Below are positions 51,731 through 61,118 of a DNA stretch of 64,000 nucleotides, in pieces. Position 1 is the stretch's first letter. The number at the start of each line of letters is the position of its first letter. The stretch comes from Desulfobacteraceae bacterium UBA2174. GTDB lineage: Bacteria > Desulfobacterota > Desulfobacteria > Desulfobacterales > UBA2174. The notes beneath the pieces are model-generated. The model was not told the DNA's origin and made no database searches. It saw only the letters and a list, made by a program, of their open reading frames with translations. Location of the stretch: assembly GCA_002327445.1 (NCBI GenBank), contig DCWA01000032.1:991-64990 (forward strand). Direction: 5' to 3'. A program made the position numbers and the translations under genes.

Positions 51731-53182
51731 TCAGGCTTCCGCCGGGGCGCCGCGCTTCGCCAAAGCGGCCAGCAGGCGCCGGTGGATGTCGTCAAAACCG
51801 CCATTGCTCATCACCAGCACCAAATCCTTCGGGCGGCACCGATCCACGAGATATGCGATGATCGCCTCGATGGATTCGAAATGCATCGCCTCCATGCCGC
51901 GCGCCCTGAGATCGGCGACGAGCCGGGTCGAAGAAAAGCGTTCGCCTTCGGGTACTTTGGCGATGGCTGAAGGCTCCCGGACCAGAATGAGGTCGGCCCC
52001 GTCGAAGCTGGGGGGGTAAACTTCCTGGAACACGCGCCGCATGCTCGTGTTGGTGCGCGGTTCGAACACCGCGATGATACGGCCATGGGGAAAGTGGGGT
52101 TTGACGGCCGCGATGGTTTCCCGCACCGCCGTGGGGTGATGGGCGAAATCGTCCATCACCGTCACGCCGTTTTCCCGTCCGCGGATCTCCTGGCGGCGCC
52201 GCACACCGGAGAAGGTTTCCAATCCCGCGGCAGCCTGCTCGGGGCCGACGCCGAGGTGTTCCACCGCCGCCAGGGCTGCGGCCGTGTTGGCCAGGTTGTG
52301 GGTGCCCATCAGGGGGGAACGGAACCGGCCCCAGAGACGCCCCCGGCGCAGGAGGTCGAAACGGGTCCAGGGTGGCGAGATGGCTACTTCCACGATGCGC
52401 CAATCGGCCGCTTCGCTGCGACCGTAACGGACCACGGTGGCCGGACTGCCAGTCACCAGCTGGCCGAGGGTCTCGTCGCCGTCCCAGGCCACCAGCAGGC
52501 TGTCCGGAGCCAGTCGATCGACGAAGCGACGAAAGGTGTCTTGCACATGGTGCACATCGGTGAAGATGTCGGCGTGGTCGAACTCCACGCTGGTCAGGAC
52601 GGCCACCGCCGGCCGATAATGGAAAAATTTGGCCCCCTTGTCGAAAAAGGCGGTGTCGTACTCGTCCCCTTCCAGAACGATGGCGTCTCCGTTGCCGGTG
52701 CGGTAGTTGCTCTGAAAATTGCGCAAAATGCCGCCGATGAGGAACGAGGGGTCGCGCCCGGCGTGGTGCAGCAACCAGGCGATCAGGCTGCTGGTGGTGG
52801 TCTTGCCATGGGTGCCGGCCACTACCACCTGCCGTTTGCCCGCGGCGGCAAATCGATTGATGGCCTGGGGCATGGAGCAATAGTCGATGCGCTGCTGGGC
52901 CAGCGCCTGCACTTCCGGGTTGTCCCGCCGCACAGCATTGCCCACCACCACCAGATCCGGACGCCGCTCCAGGCGGCAGCCGTCGAATCCTTCCTCCACC
53001 GCAATCCCGCGCTGGCGGAGGAAATCGCTCATGGGTGGATAAACCGTCTGGTCGCTTCCGGTAACCATCAAGCCCCGGTCTTTCAGCATACAGGCCAGCG
53101 CGCCCATGGCCGTCCCGCAAACGGCGATGAAATGAACCCGTTGAACGTTCGATTCGATTCGGTTGAGAAGAGGATCGAGCAT
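51731..53182 (-). CDS. mpl: UDP-MurNAc:L-Ala-gamma-D-Glu-meso-DAP ligase (murein tripeptide recycling)
   Basis: 483 residues, Mur ligase family. The N-terminal domain has HFIAVCGTAMGALACMLK and TGSDQTVYPPMSD; ATP-binding AGTHGKTTTSSLIAW; then EGDEYDTAFFDKGAKFFHY and MDDFAHHPTAVRETI near the C-terminal domain. The SDxxxYPPM pattern and EYDTAFFDK distinguish Mpl from MurC. It reattaches recycled tripeptide to UDP-MurNAc, implying meso-DAP peptidoglycan and a Gram-negative wall. A 53-residue gene lies 19 nt upstream. Confidence 0.93.
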   Translation of the reverse strand: MLDPLLNRIESNVQRVHFIAVCGTAMGALACMLKDRGLMVTGSDQTVYPPMSDFLRQRGIAVEEGFDGCRLERRPDLVVVGNAVRRDNPEVQALAQQRIDYCSMPQAINRFAAAGKRQVVVAGTHGKTTTSSLIAWLLHHAGRDPSFLIGGILRNFQSNYRTGNGDAIVLEGDEYDTAFFDKGAKFFHYRPAVAVLTSVEFDHADIFTDVHHVQDTFRRFVDRLAPDSLLVAWDGDETLGQLVTGSPATVVRYGRSEAADWRIVEVAISPPWTRFDLLRRGRLWGRFRSPLMGTHNLANTAAALAAVEHLGVGPEQAAAGLETFSGVRRRQEIRGRENGVTVMDDFAHHPTAVRETIAAVKPHFPHGRIIAVFEPRTNTSMRRVFQEVYPPSFDGADLILVREPSAIAKVPEGERFSSTRLVADLRARGMEAMHFESIEAIIAYLVDRCRPKDLVLVMSNGGFDDIHRRLLAALAKRGAPAEA

Positions 53183-53201
53183 GAGGGAAGGAAGGGATCG
53201 C

Positions 53202-53363
53202 TCAGGCGGAGCGGCGGGCCACGCTCCCCTTTCGACGGCGGATCACCTGGACGCCGCGGGATCGGGAGGAACCGAACCCGTTGTCTTGATCCTGGTCGGT
53301 CTCAGCTTTGAGAATCAGTTGCCGCAGTTGTTCTTCTATTCTTTTCTTTGTTGCCACATCCAT
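53202..53363 (-). CDS. 53-residue basic small protein upstream of mpl
   Basis: The minus strand from ATG 53363 to TGA 53202 encodes MDVATKKRIEEQLRQLILK, an acidic DQDQDNGFGSS linker, then a basic VQVIRRRKGSVARRSA tail. Charge is split: an N-terminal helix with Lys, Arg and Glu, and an Arg-rich C-terminus that could bind nucleic acid. AAAGGA lies about 12 nt before the start. Frame, start and 19-nt spacing to mpl support a real gene; I do not recognise the family with certainty. Confidence 0.6.
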   Translation of the reverse strand: MDVATKKRIEEQLRQLILKAETDQDQDNGFGSSRSRGVQVIRRRKGSVARRSA

Positions 53364-53497
53364 CGTAATCTTATTCCTTTTAAAACGATACAGAATCGCC
53401 GGTTTTCTACACCGGCATCCGATGTCGCCCCGGTCAACGCCCGTTTTCCATGCGCACCGAAACCGCGCAAGGCACCAGACATCGGCCCTGGGAGACG

Positions 53498-53695
53498 ATG
53501 AAAAAAAATGAAAATGAATTAAACCGGGATTGGCGCACCTGCTTACAGAAGCTGCCGAAGGGCTGGACTTTTTTCAGTGGTACCTCGCCAAATTTGTATT
53601 TCTTACATGATCCGAAGGTAGGCTGCAAGCTTTTTCGGCCGGAGGCGAATAAAAAAAGGAAAGTTTTTATTCCCCTTCACACGATGCCGTCATGA
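53498..53695 (+). CDS. Possible small protein in an AT-rich island
   Basis: An open frame of 65 residues from ATG 53498 (GGAG only 3 nt upstream). It reads KKNENELNRDWRTCLQ, then KGWTFFSGTSPNLYFLHD and a Lys-rich tail. Base composition is clearly more AT-rich than neighbours, and the end overlaps the 3' end of the antiporter gene on the other strand by 19 nt. It could be acquired or non-coding; the remaining 53364-53676 shows nothing else. Confidence 0.35.
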   Translation: MKKNENELNRDWRTCLQKLPKGWTFFSGTSPNLYFLHDPKVGCKLFRPEANKKRKVFIPLHTMPS

Positions 53696-55719
53696 ATCGG
53701 CGAATTTTCATCTTGCTGTCCAATGTCGCTTCGGGCCAATGATGGCGAACAGGCATCGCGCACACCGGCCAGTTTCTGGAAAGCACAACGCTGCTCCGTG
53801 CTTCCGATCACCGCCAGCAGATCCCCCTGAGCCAGTTTCATTTCGGCATCCGGATTGGGATGAAAAAGTCCATTCTTCCACACCCCCACGATGGAGGCCC
53901 CCGTCCGGCGCCGGATGGCCGACTCACGGATCGATCTGCCGGCGATGGGACTGTTTTGGGGCATTTCGACCCACGTCAAACTAAGCATGTCTCTGGCGGT
54001 GTGCAACTGGCGCAGCAATCGATCCGCCGGACCGGACCGGAAAATCGGTGCGTAGAGGGCGTGACGCACCTGGTCGGCATAGCGCTGAATTTCCGCGGGC
54101 GGAAGCGACAGCTTCAGGAGCACCTGCCGCGCCATTTCAAGAGCAGTTTCCAGTTCCGAATGAATCACGGTGGTCACGCCCATGGCGTACAGCGTTTCCA
54201 TCTGGGGGACGCCAGTGGCGCGGGCCACGATGCTCAACGACGGATTAAGGCGGTGGGCCTGGGCCACGACGGTCTGCACCACCCAGGCGGCCGGTGGTGT
54301 GACGATCAACTGGCGGGCGGTTTCGATGTAGGCCGCCGCCAACACCGGTTCCTGGGTGGCGTCTCCGAAAACGATGGGGCACCCCTTGCCCTTGCAGGAT
54401 TCGACCATGCGATAATTCAGCTCGATAATGACATAGGAAACCTCCAGATCCCGGAGCACCTGGGCGATGTACTGCCCAACCTGTCCGCCGCCGGCGAGGA
54501 CGATGTGATCATTGAGGCCCTTGGCGGGGAGGTTGATGGTCTGAAGGGGCTCGCGGCGCCGATGCCGCTTGCGCCAGCGCGCGTACAACGGCGCGGTGAG
54601 CTGGGAGACAAAGGGAGTCAGCACCATGCTGATGATGGTGGCCCCCAGCGCCAGGGCGTACATGTCCCGGTCGAATGAGCCGCTTTCGAGCCCTGCCCGG
54701 GCCAGGACGAAAGAGAACTCGCCCACCTGGGACAGCCCCAGGGCCACGGCGAGGGGGATGACGTTGCCGTAGCCGAAGCCTCGCGCCACAGCGCCTAAAA
54801 TCAGCCCTTTGCCGGCGATGATCATCGCCACCAAGGTCAGTGCTTCCACGATGTGGGTACGTACATAGCCAAAGTCCAGCAGCATGCCCACCGATGTGAA
54901 GAAGAGCAGGCCGAACACGTCGCGCAGTGGAATGATGTCGCTCAAGGCCTGGTGGCCATAGTCGGATTCGCTGATTACCATCCCGGCCACAAACGCCCCG
55001 AAGGCGAAAGACAGCCCCACCACGAACGTTAGGTAGCCGATGCCCAATCCAATGGCGGTGATGGTGAGCAGAAAGAGTTCTCGCGAGTTCCAGCGGGCCA
55101 CCAGCGCCAGCAGGCGCGGTAGCCAGCGGGTCCCCAGAAACACCATGGCCGCCAGAAACGCGGCCGACTTGACCACCGCCAGGCCGATGGGTGCCAGGTC
55201 GGCGCTCGGTGCACTCAACTGGGGCAAGATGATCATCAACGGCACCACCGCCAGGTCCTGGACGATGAGCATGCCGATCATCACCCGGCTGGACAGAGTC
55301 CCCATGTACCCCTGATTCATCAGGGTCTTGAGGGTGACCATGGTGCTCGACAGCGACATGAGCGCGCCCAGCCACAAAGATGCCGCCGGCGTCCATCCAA
55401 ACCATCGACCCAGGACGAATCCGTAGCCGATGGTGAGCAGCATCTGGATCGGTGTGCCCACCAGGGCGATGCGGCGTACCGGCCGCAGCTCGCTGAAGGA
55501 AAATTCCAGCCCCAGCGCGAAAAGCAGCAGCGCCACGCCAATCTCGGCGAGGCGCTCGATCCCGCGGATATCGGAAACCGTGACGCCGCCGGTGTGCGGG
55601 CCGATGAGGACCCCGGCCAGAATGTATCCGACCACCAGAGGTTGTTTGAAGCGCTGGGCCACCAGGGCGCCCACCAGTCCGGCGACCACAATAATGACGA
55701 TGTCCGAGGCGATTCCCAT
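53677..55719 (-). CDS. CPA2 cation:proton antiporter with TrkA-N and TrkA-C domains
   Basis: 680 residues. About 12 membrane helices cover residues 5-385 (LVVGYILAGVLIGPHTGG and ALLLFALGLEFSFSELRPV are typical of KefB/KefC/YbaL). A TrkA-N NAD-binding domain follows (HIVLAGGGQVGQYIAQVLRDL and IVFGDATQEPVL) and a TrkA-C domain at the end (GRSIRESAIRRRTGASIVGVW). The transport part exchanges K+ or Na+ for H+, gated by nucleotide or glutathione-like ligands. ATG at 55719 has only a weak ribosome site; upstream frames are not conserved in character. Confidence 0.92.
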   Translation of the reverse strand: MGIASDIVIIVVAGLVGALVAQRFKQPLVVGYILAGVLIGPHTGGVTVSDIRGIERLAEIGVALLLFALGLEFSFSELRPVRRIALVGTPIQMLLTIGYGFVLGRWFGWTPAASLWLGALMSLSSTMVTLKTLMNQGYMGTLSSRVMIGMLIVQDLAVVPLMIILPQLSAPSADLAPIGLAVVKSAAFLAAMVFLGTRWLPRLLALVARWNSRELFLLTITAIGLGIGYLTFVVGLSFAFGAFVAGMVISESDYGHQALSDIIPLRDVFGLLFFTSVGMLLDFGYVRTHIVEALTLVAMIIAGKGLILGAVARGFGYGNVIPLAVALGLSQVGEFSFVLARAGLESGSFDRDMYALALGATIISMVLTPFVSQLTAPLYARWRKRHRRREPLQTINLPAKGLNDHIVLAGGGQVGQYIAQVLRDLEVSYVIIELNYRMVESCKGKGCPIVFGDATQEPVLAAAYIETARQLIVTPPAAWVVQTVVAQAHRLNPSLSIVARATGVPQMETLYAMGVTTVIHSELETALEMARQVLLKLSLPPAEIQRYADQVRHALYAPIFRSGPADRLLRQLHTARDMLSLTWVEMPQNSPIAGRSIRESAIRRRTGASIVGVWKNGLFHPNPDAEMKLAQGDLLAVIGSTEQRCAFQKLAGVRDACSPSLARSDIGQQDENSPIHDGIV

Positions 55720-55937
55720 CGATGACTCGCAGCTTTGGTGAACGGGCGTATCGCCAAACTTCTTACCAGATCCAGCGACCCATCGGAAGTTTTTAGCGAA
55801 AACGGCGGGAGAAGAGGGCAACTGGACGCGTGAAGCGGCGAGGCGCCTGCAATCGGCAAAAAAGGGGTCAACCGATCCTCGGAATGAGGCAGATCGAAAA
55901 AAAATCGACAGACAGACATGCTGGATGGATTTTTTTC

Positions 55938-55956
55938 GATAATGATTATTGTTTAG
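55938..55956 (+). promoter_or_regulatory. Fur-box-like sequence upstream of msrAB
   Basis: GATAATGATTATTGTTTAG at 55938-55956 matches 13 of 19 positions of the classical Fur box (GATAATGATAATCATTATC), including the first nine in a row. It sits 45 nt before the msrAB ATG, in an AT-rich stretch that should contain the promoter. Iron- or oxidative-stress control is possible but unproven. Confidence 0.35.
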
Positions 55957-56000
55957 AAACCAAAAACGATTTCCATTCTCCAGTTTAACGGAGGTGCTCC

Positions 56001-57101
56001 ATGAAACATGATCTGATCGCCATAGCCCTGACGGTTGCCGTTCTTTTCGCCGGCGGACCCGTCAGTGGCATCGAGAAGGAGGAAGGCGCCATGAACTCCA
56101 CTTCTAGCAACACCGCCGCGGCCGTTTTCGCCGGGGGCTGCTTCTGGTGCACAGAGGCGGATTTCAGCAAGATCGAAGGGGTCCTTGAAGTGGTCTCCGG
56201 CTATACCGGCGGACGGGTGCCCAACCCGACCTACGAGCAGGTGTCATCCGGCGGGACCGGTCACTACGAAGCCGTGAGGGTGATCTACGACCCGTCCCGG
56301 ATCACCTACGAACAACTGCTGGACGTTTTCTGGCGCCATGTGGATCCCACCGATGCGGGGGGGCAGTTCGTCGATCGCGGCCCCCAGTATCGCAGCGCCA
56401 TTTTCTACGCCGATGACACTCAGAAGCGTCTCGCCGAGCAGTCCCGGGACCGCCTGGCCGGCTCTGGGCCTTTTTCCAAACCCATCGTCACCGATATTCT
56501 ACCTTTGGGGGAGTTTTACCCGGCCGAAGACTACCATCAGGATTATTTCAAGAACAACCCCTTCCGGTACCGCTATTACCGCAGAGGATCCGGCCGCGAC
56601 AAATTCCTTGAGAAGGCATGGGCCGCGGTGGGATCGGCATCGGCCAGTCCTTCGTCCGATGCCGCCTACCCCCGCCCCTCCGATGCGGAGCTGCGCCAGC
56701 GCCTGAGCCCCCTCGCCTACCAGGTCGTACGGGAAAACGCCACCGAGCCGGCATTTCAAAACACCCTCTGGGATCACCACGCCCCGGGCATCTACGTGGA
56801 TGTCGCCAGCGGCGAACCGTTGTTCAGCTCTCTGGACAAGTTCGATTCCGGCACGGGCTGGCCCAGTTTCACCCGCCCCCTGGAACCGGATCACATCGTC
56901 GAAAAAACGGATCGCACCCTCTGGATGACGCGCACCGAGGTGCGCAGCCGCTACGGTGACAGCCACCTGGGGCATGTCTTCGATGACGGGCCGGCGCCGA
57001 CGGGAAAGCGCTACTGCATCAACAGCGCCGCGCTTCGCTTCGTGCCGGTGGCGGAACTGGAATCGGCGGGATATGGCCAATATCGCAAGCTGTTCGAGTG
57101 A
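56001..57101 (+). CDS. msrAB: Secreted fused methionine sulfoxide reductase MsrA-MsrB
   Basis: 366 residues. A signal peptide (residues 1-23) is followed by MsrA with FAGGCFWCTEADF (the catalytic Cys and its FWC motif) and YHQDYFKNNP, then a linker and MsrB with FDSGTGWPSFTRP, SHLGHVFDDGP and the catalytic RYCINSAALRF. The MsrB zinc Cys pairs are absent, as usual in the fused group. It repairs both methionine-S- and R-sulfoxide outside the cytoplasm. ACGGAGGTGCTCC precedes the ATG; a Fur-box-like site lies upstream. Confidence 0.94.
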   Translation: MKHDLIAIALTVAVLFAGGPVSGIEKEEGAMNSTSSNTAAAVFAGGCFWCTEADFSKIEGVLEVVSGYTGGRVPNPTYEQVSSGGTGHYEAVRVIYDPSRITYEQLLDVFWRHVDPTDAGGQFVDRGPQYRSAIFYADDTQKRLAEQSRDRLAGSGPFSKPIVTDILPLGEFYPAEDYHQDYFKNNPFRYRYYRRGSGRDKFLEKAWAAVGSASASPSSDAAYPRPSDAELRQRLSPLAYQVVRENATEPAFQNTLWDHHAPGIYVDVASGEPLFSSLDKFDSGTGWPSFTRPLEPDHIVEKTDRTLWMTRTEVRSRYGDSHLGHVFDDGPAPTGKRYCINSAALRFVPVAELESAGYGQYRKLFE

Positions 57102-57129
57102 AGGCGCGCATTCAACGCTTCCGCCGCCC

Positions 57130-59157
57130 TCAAGCGGCGGAAGCATCGTTTTCCTGGAACCGGATCAACACGTCTCCCGCCTCCACGCTCTTGCCGGATT
57201 CCACGAGAATTTCGGCCACCACGGCATCCGTCGGCGAGGCAACGCCGCTTTCCATCTTCATCGACTCCAGGATTACCAGGTCCTGGCCGCGGTAGACCCG
57301 CTCCCCCTTTTTGACCTGCACCGCCACCACCAGGCCCGGCATGGGGCAGATGAGCGCATTGGTGATTTCCTCCTTGCGAGTGGCCGGCATGTAGCGCATC
57401 AGGTCCCATTCCTTGGGCGTGTAGATCTCCATCCGGCGACTCACGCCGCAGAAGGCCACCTGAACGAACGATTGGTCGAAGTGGAGCCGGAAGCGGTGAA
57501 TACGGCCGTTCACGGTTAGCTTGAGCCGCCGCCGGTAGAACTCGAACTCCGGGGTGAGCACGTGATAGGCGGTGCCGTCGACGTTGATCTGCCAGTGCCG
57601 GTCCCCTGCCCTTCCGTTGAGTCGGATGTCGAACAGATCCGTCTCGGAGCGCACCATGTAGTGGTGATGCACCGGAGGCGCCGGAATCGCACCGATCTGG
57701 GGCGCCATGGGCCTCAGAGATTCGCGCACCGCGGCGGTGCGCACGTGGTAGACCAGGGTGGCGGCCAGGGCGGCGAGATGGAGGGTTTCGGCGGCGGGGG
57801 GCATCCGGGGCCGATCGCCGGTGAAGTGGTCGTCGATGAAACTCGTGTAAAGATTGCCGCCCACGAATTCCGGGTGGCAGACGATGGCATTGACGAAGTC
57901 CAGGTTGGTGGTCACCCCCTCGACATGATACCCGTTGAGGGCTTCCACCAGCCGTACCCGGGCCTCTTCCCGGCCGGCCCCCCGGCAGATGACCTTGGCC
58001 AGCAGCGAGTCGTAGTACACCCCGACGTAGGTGCCGGTCTGGATGCCGCTGTCCACCCGGATGTTCTCTCCCCGCGGCTCGGCGTAGCGCGTGATCATCC
58101 CGGTGGCCGGCAAAAACCCCCTGGCGGGGTTTTCGGCGCAGATCCGGGCTTCGATGGCCCACCCCTTCAACTGGATGTCTTCCTGGCGCATCGGCAGGGG
58201 CTGTCCTTCGGCGATGGCCAATTGTAGTTCCACCAGGTCCAGGCCGGTGACCATCTCGGTGACGGGATGCTCCACTTGCAGCCGGGTGTTGACCTCCAGA
58301 AAGTAGAACCGGCCCTCGGCATCGAGAATGAACTCCACCGTTCCGGCATTGACGTAGCCGGCGGCGGCGGCCAGGGCGCAGGCGGCCTGCCCCATCCGGC
58401 GCCGCAAGGTCTCGGTCAATACCGTGGAGGGCGCCTCTTCGATGATCTTCTGATACCGGCGCTGGATCGAACATTCCCTTTCGCCGAGATAGACCACGTG
58501 CCCCTGCCGGTCGGCCAGGATTTGGATTTCGACGTGCCGCGGCCGCTGGATGAAACGCTCGATGAAGACGCGTTCGTCGCCAAAAGCCTTGCGGGCCTCG
58601 GCGCGGCTTGCCTGGAGGGCCGCGGCCACATCCTCGGGGCGATGCACGATGCGCATCCCCTTGCCGCCGCCCCCGCCGGCCGGCTTGATCAGAACCGGGA
58701 AACCGACGGCATGCGCCGCTTCCAGGGCCTCTTCCTGCCCGCTGAGGGGATCGGGGTGCCCCGGCACGATGGGTAGTCCGGCTTTGACGGCCAGGGCCTT
58801 GGAAGCCATCTTGTCGCCCAGCAGGGCGATGGCCGCGGCCGGCGGCCCGATGAAAGTCAGCCCGGCGCTATCCACCGCACGGGCGAAGGCGGCGTTTTCG
58901 GACAGGAATCCGTACCCGGGATGCACGGCCTGACAGCCCGTCTCAACGGCCGCGGCAACGATCTTTTCCATGGCCAGGTAGGAGGCCCCCGCCACCGCCG
59001 GCCCAAGATGCACCGCCTCGTCGGCCTCTGTGAGGTGGCGGCTGCGGGCATCGGCGTCCGAATACACCGCCACGGTGGCGATGCCCAGGCGGCGGCAGGT
59101 GCGCATGACGCGAAGGGCGATTTCCCCGCGATTGGCGATGAGCAGCTTTTGAATCAT
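57130..59157 (-). CDS. Biotin-dependent acyl-CoA carboxylase alpha chain (BC-BCCP)
   Basis: 675 residues. The biotin carboxylase part (residues 1-450) has LIANRGEIALRVMRT, ATP-grasp loop GGGGGKGMRIV and EVNTRLQVEHPVTE. A BT-like linker follows, and a C-terminal biotinyl domain with ILESMKMESGV: the usual AMKM is SMKM, with Lys kept. With the beta chain next door this is propionyl-CoA or related carboxylase rather than the split AccB-AccC of fatty acid synthesis. A 159-nt gap with 9-bp tandem repeats separates it from the beta gene upstream. Confidence 0.92.
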   Translation of the reverse strand: MIQKLLIANRGEIALRVMRTCRRLGIATVAVYSDADARSRHLTEADEAVHLGPAVAGASYLAMEKIVAAAVETGCQAVHPGYGFLSENAAFARAVDSAGLTFIGPPAAAIALLGDKMASKALAVKAGLPIVPGHPDPLSGQEEALEAAHAVGFPVLIKPAGGGGGKGMRIVHRPEDVAAALQASRAEARKAFGDERVFIERFIQRPRHVEIQILADRQGHVVYLGERECSIQRRYQKIIEEAPSTVLTETLRRRMGQAACALAAAAGYVNAGTVEFILDAEGRFYFLEVNTRLQVEHPVTEMVTGLDLVELQLAIAEGQPLPMRQEDIQLKGWAIEARICAENPARGFLPATGMITRYAEPRGENIRVDSGIQTGTYVGVYYDSLLAKVICRGAGREEARVRLVEALNGYHVEGVTTNLDFVNAIVCHPEFVGGNLYTSFIDDHFTGDRPRMPPAAETLHLAALAATLVYHVRTAAVRESLRPMAPQIGAIPAPPVHHHYMVRSETDLFDIRLNGRAGDRHWQINVDGTAYHVLTPEFEFYRRRLKLTVNGRIHRFRLHFDQSFVQVAFCGVSRRMEIYTPKEWDLMRYMPATRKEEITNALICPMPGLVVAVQVKKGERVYRGQDLVILESMKMESGVASPTDAVVAEILVESGKSVEAGDVLIRFQENDASAA

Positions 59158-59180
59158 GTTCTACCTCGCGATGAGGGATG

Positions 59181-59225
59181 TGGACAGAGTGGACAAAATG
59201 GACTCAGTGGACCCGATGGACGCTG
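59181..59225. repeat. TGGACNNNN tandem repeat, 9-bp period
   Basis: TGGAC recurs at 59181, 59190, 59199, 59208 and 59217 with four variable bases each. It sits in the gap between the two carboxylase genes, where it could form a translation or transcription spacer. Same class as the arrays at 5001 and 33073. Confidence 0.8.
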
Positions 59226-59316
59226 AGAGCGCGGTGATGGCAATTCGAATTCCCCCGCTTTTCCCTGTGCCCATCGGGGTTGACCAACGCCTCTTGTCGA
59301 TGACCCGAATCTGCCG

Positions 59317-60870
59317 TTACAAAGGAATGTTGCCGTGCTTGCGCAACGGCGCCCGGGCCTGTTTGCCTTCCAGCACCTGCAGCGAACGGATCAGCCGCCG
59401 CCGGGTGCTGCGCGGGTAGATCACATCGTCGATATAGCCGCGCTGCGCCGCCAGAAACGGCGTGGCGAAAGTGCGCCGGTACTGCTCCATCTTTTCCTTC
59501 AGGAAGGCATCGGCGTCTTCGGCAGCCTGGATCTCGCGCCGGTAGATCACTTCCGAAGCCCCCTTGGGCCCCATGACGGCGATTTCCGCCGACGGCCAGG
59601 CGTAGATCACGTCGCCGTGGATGTGCTTGGAGTTCATCACCAGGTAGGCGCCGCCGTAAGCCTTGCGCACGATGACGGTGATGCGCGGTACGGTGGCGTC
59701 CACGAAGGCGTAGAGCAGCTTGGCGCCGTGCCGGATGATGCCGCCGTGTTCCTGGTCGGGGCCGGGCATGAAGCCGGGGACATCCACCAGGCAGATCAGC
59801 GGAATGTTGAAGGCATCGCAGAAGCGGACAAAACGGGCCGCCTTGAACGAGGCGTCGCTGTCCAGAACCCCGGCCAGCACCGCCGGCTGGTTGGCTACCA
59901 GGCCGATGGTCTGGCCGCCGAGGCGCCCGAATCCGCAAATGATGTTGCGCGCGAATCGCGGCTGCACCTCCATGAACTCGGCACCGTCGAGGATGCTGTA
60001 GATCAGCACGTTCATGTCGTAGGTCTGGTTGGGGTTGGGCGGCACGAGAAAGTCGAGGGCCGGATCCTCGCGCTCGGCGGGGTCCCTCAGGTCGAGCAGC
60101 GGCGCCTTCTGGCGGTTGTTGGAAGGCAGATAACTGATCAGGCGCCGGATTTCGCGAAGGCAGACGATGTCGTTGGCGGCGGTGAAGTGGGCCACACCGC
60201 TCTTGCTGGCGTGCACCCTGGCACCGCCGAGATCCTCGGCGGTAATGTCCTGGTGGATCACCGTCTTGACGACGCTGGGGCCGGTGACGAACATGTAGGC
60301 ACCGCTGTCGACCATGAAGATGAAATCGGTCATCGATGGGCTGTAGACGGCCCCACCGGCGCAAGGCCCCATGACGCAGGAGATCTGTGGGATGACCCCG
60401 CTGGCCTGGACGTTGCGGTGAAAGATCTCGCCATAGGCGGCCAGGGCGTCCACTCCCTCCTGGATCCGGGCGCCACCGGAGTCGTTGAGGCCGATGATGG
60501 GAGCGCCGGCGGTGACGGCCAAGTCCATCACCTTGCAGATTTTCTGGGAATGCGCCTCGCCCAGGGATCCACCGATGACGGTGAAATCCTGCGAAAAGAC
60601 GAAAACCTCGCGACCGTCGACGGTTCCGTGCCCCGTCACCACACCGTCTCCGGGCTGGGCGGCCTTGGCGTCGATGAAGCCGGTGCGTCCGACCTTGAGG
60701 GCATCGAATTCCTCGAAGGAGCCGTCGTCGAGCAGCAGGTCGATGCGCTCCCGGGCGGTGAGCTTGCCCTTGTTGTGCTGTTCATCGATCCGGCCGGGCC
60801 CGCCTCCGGCCAAGGCTCTGGCCCTCAGGTCCGACAGGATCTCCATATTCTGCGATCGCGCGATGTCCAC
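59317..60870 (-). CDS. Acyl-CoA carboxylase carboxyltransferase (beta) chain
   Basis: 517 residues, crotonase-like double domain. N-terminal KLTARERIDLLLDDGSFEE and GHGTVDGREVFVFSQDF, oxyanion loops GGARIQEGVDALAAYGEIFHRN and the C-terminal GGIIRHGAKLLYAFVDATVPRITVIVRKAYGGAYLVM. Length and these motifs match propionyl-CoA/methylmalonyl-CoA-type PccB. It transfers the carboxyl from biotin of the alpha chain to the acyl-CoA. First gene of a two-gene unit with the alpha chain. Confidence 0.93.
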   Translation of the reverse strand: MDIARSQNMEILSDLRARALAGGGPGRIDEQHNKGKLTARERIDLLLDDGSFEEFDALKVGRTGFIDAKAAQPGDGVVTGHGTVDGREVFVFSQDFTVIGGSLGEAHSQKICKVMDLAVTAGAPIIGLNDSGGARIQEGVDALAAYGEIFHRNVQASGVIPQISCVMGPCAGGAVYSPSMTDFIFMVDSGAYMFVTGPSVVKTVIHQDITAEDLGGARVHASKSGVAHFTAANDIVCLREIRRLISYLPSNNRQKAPLLDLRDPAEREDPALDFLVPPNPNQTYDMNVLIYSILDGAEFMEVQPRFARNIICGFGRLGGQTIGLVANQPAVLAGVLDSDASFKAARFVRFCDAFNIPLICLVDVPGFMPGPDQEHGGIIRHGAKLLYAFVDATVPRITVIVRKAYGGAYLVMNSKHIHGDVIYAWPSAEIAVMGPKGASEVIYRREIQAAEDADAFLKEKMEQYRRTFATPFLAAQRGYIDDVIYPRSTRRRLIRSLQVLEGKQARAPLRKHGNIPL

Positions 60871-61001
60871 GGGAATTCCTCTCCGGGCTGGAAGGGTTGA
60901 AGCCGCCGCGTCGATCTCGGCGAGGAGGCCGATCGGAGCGGAGCCGTCTCGTAGCAGTACTGGCCGATGACGTCAATATGGAGGAATGGCACGCCGGTTT
61001 C

Positions 61002-61031
61002 TTGACGCTGAGCATGCCCTGATGCTACATG
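61002..61031 (+). promoter_or_regulatory. Candidate promoter of the duplicated-HTH gene
   Basis: TTGACG (61002-61007) and, after 18 nt, TACATG preceded by TGC (61023-61031), an extended -10 form. It lies about 90 nt before the ATG at 61119. The match is moderate. Confidence 0.35.
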
Positions 61032-61118
61032 CAGAAGGTACCGCAGCAGCGAATCGGGCGCCGGCATTGCCGCCGCACCGACAGGTTCACCGACGAACAA
61101 AAACAAGAGAGGGACACC

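Noticed and set aside
53163..53501. 112-residue plus-strand frame upstream of the AT-rich island
   Set aside because: Opposite strand of the 53-residue gene, no ribosome site, no recognisable character.
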